From Deltaproteobacteria bacterium (lineage in GTDB: Bacteria; Desulfobacterota; Dissulfuribacteria; Dissulfuribacterales; JALVPX01), in assembly GCA_027031565.1 (NCBI GenBank), contig JALVPX010000038.1, positions 1-19,839 of the forward strand: a DNA stretch of 19,839 nt. The letters are read 5' to 3'. Every line of letters begins with the position of its first letter. Position 1 is the stretch's first letter. A model generated the notes under the pieces. That model was not told where the DNA came from. It worked only from the letters and a program-made list of their open reading frames with translations, and searched no databases. Of this stretch, positions 15,887 to 19,839 are shown in pieces. The translations under genes and the position numbers were made by a program.

Positions 15887-16381
15887 ATGGCTGTTAAAAA
15901 GACACGAATCTTGAAAAAGGATTGGCCAGGTTTTATCAAGGATTTCAATTTGCAAAACCAGTTTCGAAGGGCATATTTGCTTTTGGGGGATCGTGCCGTG
16001 GTGAGTCAGCCGGGCCTTCCGCTTGCAGGGCTTGCCTATGAGCCCGAGGCGAGGAAAATAGAGATCTATTTTGGCCAGGATGATCATCACGCATTGACCC
16101 ACATGGTCCATGCAGTGGAAGTTCCCCGGGCCTTGTATCTCATACGCGACGATGAGGCACCAAATCCAGTTGCAGGCTTACAGATACAGGCAGCGCCTGG
16201 AACTCCCATGGTCTACATCTATTTTGCAGACGAAAACCCTTATGAAGTGAGGGCCCAATGGACCAGCCACCTTGCCTATGCCCTTTTCCTGGAACGAGGC
16301 CGTGAACATGGTGCAGACCAGCAGGATTGGTATGATGCAGAAAGGCGCATAGAGGAGGCCCTGGCCAGGTTTACACGTTAG
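15887..16381 (+). CDS. DUF5335-like / DUF2934 two-domain protein of unknown function
   Basis: This is a soluble, probably cytoplasmic protein of 164 aa. The N-terminal 115 residues (DWPGFIKDF, LPLAGLAYEPEARKIEIYFG, then a strand-rich half ending GTPMVYIYF) resemble DUF5335. The C-terminal 45 residues (LAYALFLERGREHGADQQDW then YDAERRIEEAL) match the DUF2934 motif, a short helical domain of unknown role. Both domain calls are from memory of the patterns, and DUF2934 is the surer. AGGAG at 15876-15880 precedes ATG 15887 by six bases. The gene precedes the YcaO-TPR gene by 33 bases on the same strand, so they may form a transcription unit. No enzymatic motif, signal peptide or membrane segment is seen. 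Confidence 0.8.
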   Translation: MAVKKTRILKKDWPGFIKDFNLQNQFRRAYLLLGDRAVVSQPGLPLAGLAYEPEARKIEIYFGQDDHHALTHMVHAVEVPRALYLIRDDEAPNPVAGLQIQAAPGTPMVYIYFADENPYEVRAQWTSHLAYALFLERGREHGADQQDWYDAERRIEEALARFTR

Positions 16382-16414
16382 CAGACTTGTTAATGGAGGT
16401 TGGTAAATAGATAA

Positions 16415-18136
16415 ATGTTTTCGGATAGTTACAAGGGGTCAGGCCAGGCCATAGACAAGGTAAAGACTCCACATGAGACATTGGAGTGGGTAAGGGCCCG
16501 TTTTTCCGCACTTGATTTCCCCATACTCCAAGAGGTGAAAAGGGTAGATAAAGGGCGGTTGGGTATCCCAGTATATGTGAGCAGATATTCATCGCAGGCG
16601 GCATCTCTTACCGGAACCAGAAAGCAGATGGGCAAAGGGATATCAGAGGCCCAGGCCATGGCAAGCGCGGTGATGGAGCTCGTGGAGCGCTTTTCCCTCT
16701 TTCATTTCATTAAAAAGGCGGAACACAAGGACACTTTTTCAAGTGAAATTGCAGGCGAGACGGTTCCGCTGGCTCACATGATAAAGGCGATCCACTGGAC
16801 CCATTTGGGCCGTGGAGAAGAGTCCATAATAAACAGTCTGCCAATGAGATGGAACAGCGCTTACAGGCCGGCCTGGCAGAAAAGATATGAGCTGCCTGTT
16901 TCATGGTTCTGGCCCATCAATGAATACAACGGTTCGGCTGCCGGCAACTCCCTGGAGGAGGCAGCGGTCCAGGCCATTTCTGAAGTCGTTGAGCGCCACG
17001 TCTGTTCTGTAATAACCTATGGTAAATTAAGGACGCCTGAAATAGACCCATCATCCATATCCCATCCAGACGTGGTGGACCTGCTAAACAAGTTTGATCG
17101 CCTTGGGATAAAGGTCATCTTGAAGGATTTTTCTTTGGACATCGGTATTCCAACAATTGGGGCAATAGCGTGGGATCCATCCACCTTTCCAGACAGGAGC
17201 GAGATAGTGTATACGGCGGGAACAGCACCGCAGCCTGGCCGCGCTGCAATCAGGGCGCTGACCGAGGTGGCGCAGCTGGCAGGTGATTTTGACACCGAGG
17301 GTAAATATCTGGAAAGCGGGCTTCCCAAATTTGATTCTTTGGAGGAGGCATCTTATGTGTTGGAGCCTGATGGGCGGGTGGCCTTGGGTAATCTGCCAGA
17401 CATTGGTTCGGAGAATTTCAGGCACGAGATAGAGGCAATGGCCTCTGCACTGGAGCAGGCAGGAATGCCTCTTTATCTGGTTGACATAACCCATGCCGAA
17501 CTCCAGGTGCCTGCGGTCTATGCCGTTGTTCCAGGCAACCATTTCCGTGACAGGACAATAGGTATAGAATTTCCCTATCATGCTGCCCGCGTTGCAGCCA
17601 AGGCCAGCGGTGAACCAGCACTATCGGCCTTGGGCCTGATAGAGTCTTATTTTCCTGGAAGATATGACACGGCCTTTTACCAGGGTTACCTGAGGGAGGA
17701 AAGCGGCCTCTATGATGAAGCCCTGCAATGGTATGACAAGGCCCTTCAGAGGCTGCCGGACAGGCGGGAAGTGGCAAGCATCTATTGCCACCGCGGCAAC
17801 TGCCTCAAGGAACTAGGCCAGTTTGAAAAGGCACTGGCTGAGCTTGTCAAGGCGGAAAAATATAACCCTGAACTCAAAGAGATCCACAACCTCAAGGGAT
17901 TCTGTCTATTTAAGCTGAGCCGCCATATGGAGGCAATCGAGGCGTTCGAGAAAGCTATTTCCCTGGACCCTGGCTCGGCCATTGATTATGCCAATATAGG
18001 CAGCAATCTGGATAAGCTTGGCCTGCGGGAGGCTGCTTGCCGCTGGTACGAGATGGCCTTGGAACTGGATCCGGAACTTGAGTGGGCAAGGGAAAAACTG
18101 GAGAAAATAGTGAATGGCCATTCAATATCGGGCTGA
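16415..18136 (+). CDS. YcaO-domain ATP-dependent protein with C-terminal TPR repeats
   Basis: YcaO enzymes use ATP to activate a peptide-backbone amide, making azolines, amidines or thioamides. The E. coli homologue is linked genetically to RimO-dependent methylthiolation of ribosomal protein S12. The YcaO domain spans about residues 20-410. The ATP/Mg signature segments are intact: E88, E91 and R92 in AVMELVERFS, N178, E181, E190 and E193 in GNSLEEAAVQAISEVVER, and R276, R280 and E284 in GRAAIRALTEVAQ. About four TPR repeats follow (425-573), probably for partner binding. No azoline-type partner protein, TfuA or precursor peptide is seen nearby, so a natural-product role is unlikely. It lies 180 bases before dsrC, suggesting a sulfur-linked role. 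GGAGG lies 15 bases before ATG 16415, longer than usual. Confidence 0.92.
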   Translation: MFSDSYKGSGQAIDKVKTPHETLEWVRARFSALDFPILQEVKRVDKGRLGIPVYVSRYSSQAASLTGTRKQMGKGISEAQAMASAVMELVERFSLFHFIKKAEHKDTFSSEIAGETVPLAHMIKAIHWTHLGRGEESIINSLPMRWNSAYRPAWQKRYELPVSWFWPINEYNGSAAGNSLEEAAVQAISEVVERHVCSVITYGKLRTPEIDPSSISHPDVVDLLNKFDRLGIKVILKDFSLDIGIPTIGAIAWDPSTFPDRSEIVYTAGTAPQPGRAAIRALTEVAQLAGDFDTEGKYLESGLPKFDSLEEASYVLEPDGRVALGNLPDIGSENFRHEIEAMASALEQAGMPLYLVDITHAELQVPAVYAVVPGNHFRDRTIGIEFPYHAARVAAKASGEPALSALGLIESYFPGRYDTAFYQGYLREESGLYDEALQWYDKALQRLPDRREVASIYCHRGNCLKELGQFEKALAELVKAEKYNPELKEIHNLKGFCLFKLSRHMEAIEAFEKAISLDPGSAIDYANIGSNLDKLGLREAACRWYEMALELDPELEWAREKLEKIVNGHSISG

Positions 18137-18165
18137 AAACTTCCTGGAAACCAAGCGCATTTTTG

Positions 18166-18196
18166 TTGATAACCTACTGAAAACAATGTATATAAT
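18166..18196 (+). promoter_or_regulatory. dsrC: Candidate upstream dsrC promoter P1
   Basis: TTGATA (18166-18171) is followed after 19 bases by a perfect TATAAT (18191-18196). The spacer is longer than ideal. Transcription would start at the edge of the palindrome at 18205-18226. Confidence 0.4.
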
Positions 18197-18204
18197 TAGG
18201 TGTT

Positions 18205-18226
18205 TGACCTTTTGCAGAAAAGGTCA
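18205..18226. promoter_or_regulatory. Palindromic candidate operator upstream of dsrC
   Basis: TGACCTTTT-GCAG-AAAAGGTCA is a perfect nine-base inverted repeat with a four-base centre. It lies between two candidate promoters and ten bases upstream of the -35 at 18236. It is not followed by a T tract, so a terminator for the YcaO gene is less likely than a regulator site. Confidence 0.5.
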
Positions 18227-18235
18227 CAAAGTTTC

Positions 18236-18264
18236 TTGACAAAAATATTTCTCTATAGTATGAA
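18236..18264 (+). promoter_or_regulatory. dsrC: Candidate main dsrC promoter P2
   Basis: TTGACA (18236-18241) is a perfect -35 and TATGAA (18259-18264) a fair -10, with the ideal 17-base spacer. Transcription would start near 18271, about 46 bases before the dsrC ATG, with AAAGGAGG between. This strong arrangement fits a highly expressed gene. Confidence 0.65.
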
Positions 18265-18266
18265 CG

Positions 18267-18288
18267 GGCCGTAAACTTTTACACGGCC
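18267..18288 (+). promoter_or_regulatory. Inverted repeat at the dsrC transcription start / leader
   Basis: GGCCGT (18267-18272) pairs with ACGGCC (18283-18288), and the interior GTAAA/TTTAC can pair alternatively. It overlaps the predicted start of transcript P2, so it could be an operator or a 5' stabilising hairpin. Confidence 0.4.
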
Positions 18289-18316
18289 TGCGTAAAGAAT
18301 CTTAAAGGAGGATTAT

Positions 18317-18637
18317 ATGGCTACTATCGAGTACAAGGGCAAAACTTTTGAGGTTGATGAAGACGGCTTCCTCACCAAGGGCATGGAAGAGTGGTGCCAG
18401 GAATGGGTAGAGTACGTGAAGGAGCAGGAAGGTATCACTGAGATGACAGATGATCACTGGAAGATCATCAATGTCCTTCAGGATTACTTCAAGAAAAACG
18501 GGATTGCTCCAATGGTCCGTATCCTTTCCAAGACCACAGGCTATCCGCTGAAAAAGATCTATGAACTGTTCCCGTCCGGACCAGGTAAGGGAGCATGCAA
18601 AATGGCAGGCCTGCCCAAGCCGACCGGTTGCGTCTAG
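18317..18637 (+). CDS. dsrC: DsrC, sulfur-carrier partner of dissimilatory sulfite reductase
   Basis: DsrC is a small cytoplasmic sulfur carrier. In sulfate reducers it accepts the sulfite-reductase intermediate as a trisulfide between its two C-terminal cysteines, which is then reduced at the membrane. The protein is 106 aa, with MATIEYKGKTFEVDEDGFL at the N terminus and the flexible arm GACKMAGLPKPTGCV. Both diagnostic cysteines are present: C94 and the penultimate C105. The arm and the second cysteine separate true DsrC from TusE-only homologues, which keep only the penultimate one. A further Cys occurs at residue 27. The start has AAAGGAGG seven bases upstream, the strongest ribosome binding site in the window. 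It is monocistronic between promoters at 18236 or 18166 and a terminator at 18666. dsrAB is not in the window. Confidence 0.97.
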   Translation: MATIEYKGKTFEVDEDGFLTKGMEEWCQEWVEYVKEQEGITEMTDDHWKIINVLQDYFKKNGIAPMVRILSKTTGYPLKKIYELFPSGPGKGACKMAGLPKPTGCV

Positions 18638-18665
18638 TCTTTCAGTACACTTCATACAAACTTAA

Positions 18666-18705
18666 AAACCCCTGCTATTTTCATAGTAGCAGGGGTTTCG
18701 TTTTT
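18666..18705. terminator. Bidirectional intrinsic terminator between dsrC and the ATP-grasp gene
   Basis: AAACCCCTGCTA (18666-18677) and TAGCAGGGGTTT (18687-18698) form a perfect 12-base-pair stem with a nine-base loop, followed by CGTTTTT. On the minus strand the same hairpin is followed by TTTTTAAG, so it can end both dsrC and the convergent gene. Confidence 0.92.
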
Positions 18706-18736
18706 CTTACCTCCGTTTTGAACCCAAAGAAGCGCT

Positions 18737-19507
18737 TTAAATTTTCAAGCTGGCCAAAAAGCGTTCTTCCTCGGCAGCAACCAATTCCTTGTAGTTTTGT
18801 GCAGTTAAGCGGGCCCCCTTGAGTCCTCCCCGTAGATTGATCTCTGCCATGTATGTGCAGCCGTCTTGGGCAATCATCAAATCGATATGGGCATAGGGAA
18901 ACTGTCCCCTTTTCATGGCTTCCCTGCACAATTTTTCGTGTGTGTCATCAAGTTCAAAGGGGCCGCTTTCGCCGCCAAAATAGAGATTATTTCGAAAGGT
19001 GTTTCGATTTCTTCTCCAGTAGGCCTCTTTGTAGTTGCTGAACCAGATCACCCTGACGTCCCTAATATTGTCTATGAGGGGCTGGACCACAAAGGGATAT
19101 TGCAATCCGCCAAAACATGCCTGATTATAGACATCTTCTATGGAGTCCCACACATGAATGCCCAGGCCGCAGTTGAAGCGATTTTGCTTGGTTACCACCC
19201 TTTTTATGTTGTGTTTGCCATATTCCTGGATATTTTTGATCAAATCGTGCCTGTCTCTGGCCACAAAGGTGTGGGGAACCATCCATTTATGAAGTAGTGC
19301 GGCCTGCAGGCACTTTGATCTGCTCAACTGCTGGGCCAGTACAGGCGGAAATACCTTGATGCCCCTGGATGCCAGGTCTGTAAAAAGATATTCTTCAGCA
19401 GGTTTTATATTCAGTAGCGTAACTACGACATCCTTGCTGGTAAGATCATCATATAGCTCTCTAAAGGATTTGTTGTCTCTTAAAATCCTGCTGGGAGGCC
19501 TTTTCAA
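18737..19507 (-). CDS. RimK-like ATP-grasp domain protein
   Basis: This 256-aa protein carries the ATP-grasp fold of RimK/glutathione-synthetase-like ligases, which join a carboxylate to an amine or thiol through an acyl-phosphate. Visible features are LSRSKCLQAALL with K65, a glycine-containing loop KQNRFNCGLGIHV, RDVRVIW (R152), the substrate segment YWRRNRN, and metal ligands D209 (HIDLM), E222 and N224 (AEINLRGG). Substrates are unknown. The start was set to TTG 19507, because GGAG lies eight bases upstream and the TTG overlaps the TGA of the preceding zinc-ribbon gene (TTGA). The longer frame from ATG 19558 would overlap that gene by 55 bases without an evident ribosome site. It is convergent with dsrC. 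Confidence 0.85.
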   Translation of the reverse strand: MKRPPSRILRDNKSFRELYDDLTSKDVVVTLLNIKPAEEYLFTDLASRGIKVFPPVLAQQLSRSKCLQAALLHKWMVPHTFVARDRHDLIKNIQEYGKHNIKRVVTKQNRFNCGLGIHVWDSIEDVYNQACFGGLQYPFVVQPLIDNIRDVRVIWFSNYKEAYWRRNRNTFRNNLYFGGESGPFELDDTHEKLCREAMKRGQFPYAHIDLMIAQDGCTYMAEINLRGGLKGARLTAQNYKELVAAEEERFLASLKI

Positions 19508-19800
19508 AAAAGCATCTCCATGAGCCTGTTGTGGAATTGAGTGAGGTCGGTGTTGCATTCGCCGCAGAAGAACTTCACTTCTCCCAGTATGCTCGATTCA
19601 TCGCTTTGAGGTGTGAAGCTGCCGTCTGCATTTTGTATATATCTTGTGGTGAGCATTACATCTTCGGCTACTTCATAGAAGTGCCAGTCGTTGCCGCATC
19701 TTGGGCAGACGACCCGTTTGCCCATTTGCAGGGAGGGGAAGGGGGTCGTGATTTTGGATTTGGTTTTTTTCCCAGTCTTTTCTTTTGAAGGTAGATTCAT
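19504..19800 (-). CDS. Small zinc-ribbon protein
   Basis: This 98-aa hydrophilic protein has a lysine-rich N terminus and two CxxC knuckles, CPRC (C32, C35) and CGEC (C79, C82), about 43 residues apart, typical of a zinc ribbon. The segment between them includes RYIQNADGSFTP. The family is not recognised. Similar ribbons bind nucleic acid, dock proteins or act as redox-sensitive switches. It is translationally coupled to the ATP-grasp gene through a TTGA overlap, so the two products probably act together, with the ribbon perhaps as substrate or substrate-binding partner. ATG 19800 has no clear Shine-Dalgarno. Only 39 bases of upstream sequence are present, AT-rich with a TATAAC, so the promoter cannot be judged. 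Confidence 0.75.
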   Translation of the reverse strand: MNLPSKEKTGKKTKSKITTPFPSLQMGKRVVCPRCGNDWHFYEVAEDVMLTTRYIQNADGSFTPQSDESSILGEVKFFCGECNTDLTQFHNRLMEMLF

Positions 19801-19839
19801 AGAGTGAACTCGCAGTTAAAAAGTTGTGTTATATTTATC

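Noticed and set aside
17084..17581. 165-codon minus-strand frame inside the YcaO gene
   Set aside because: It is antisense to the conserved YcaO ATP-binding region and is rich in Cys, Arg and His, as shadow frames here tend to be.
16415..18136. Natural-product (azoline/thiopeptide) cluster built around YcaO
   Set aside because: No precursor peptide, E1-like or ocin-ThiF-like partner, dehydrogenase or TfuA is found beside it; the TPR architecture is that of the non-RiPP YcaO group.
18205..18226. Palindrome considered as a terminator for the YcaO gene or as a Rex or FNR/CRP-type site
   Set aside because: No T tract follows on either strand, and the half-site TGACC does not match the TTGTGA or TTGAT half-sites of those regulators; it is kept only as an unassigned candidate operator.
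18317..18637. Calling the small gene tusE (tRNA thiolation) instead of dsrC
   Set aside because: TusE proteins keep only the penultimate Cys, whereas this protein has both C94 and C105 and the GACKMAGLPKPTGCV arm of true DsrC.

Overview
The window reads as chromosome of an anaerobic, sulfur-metabolising Gram-negative bacterium, most likely a member of the Desulfobacterota (the former sulfate-reducing Deltaproteobacteria). The strongest marker is an intact DsrC (18317-18637) with both conserved C-terminal cysteines. A ClpX-like AAA+ protein without the ClpX zinc domain, a soluble hybrid kinase, a haem-c Tll0287-like protein beside a chemoreceptor and a divergent EF-G fit that setting. No species can be named from the sequence.

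Layout. (1) 1-1133: a complete IS30-family insertion sequence whose left end coincides with base 1 of the window, so this is probably an assembly edge at a multicopy IS. (2) 1255-5671, plus strand: ClpX-like ATPase, a single-domain pseudo-receiver, hemB and an MFS exporter. The first three overlap through GTGA and ATGA junctions. (3) 5809-8130, plus: a cytosolic hybrid sensor kinase (PAS x3, HisKA, HATPase, REC) with a palindrome in its candidate promoter. (4) 8142-13496, minus: pyrR, pdxA, an ABC ATPase without a permease, then a haem-c sensor protein and a methyl-accepting chemotaxis protein. (5) 13645-15681, plus: a stand-alone EF-G of non-canonical type, divergent from pyrR, followed by a structured intergenic region. 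(6) 15887-18637, plus: a DUF5335/DUF2934 protein, a YcaO-TPR protein and dsrC, with dsrC ending at a bidirectional terminator. (7) 18737-19800, minus: a zinc-ribbon protein translationally coupled to a RimK-like ATP-grasp protein.

The two most interesting associations are inferences from context. First, a ClpX-like unfoldase that keeps the ClpP-binding IGF motif is coupled to a CheY-sized domain that has lost the phosphoacceptor Asp; this recalls the CpdR and RssB receiver adaptors of ClpXP, and both genes are coupled to hemB. Second, a YcaO-TPR protein lies just upstream of the sulfur carrier DsrC, with a zinc-ribbon/ATP-grasp pair convergent on the other side.

No tRNA, rRNA or CRISPR array was seen, and no stretch above 300 bases lacks a gene. 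Many initiation codons are GTG or TTG, or have a Shine-Dalgarno inside a longer reading frame, so several starts were moved inward from the longest frame.
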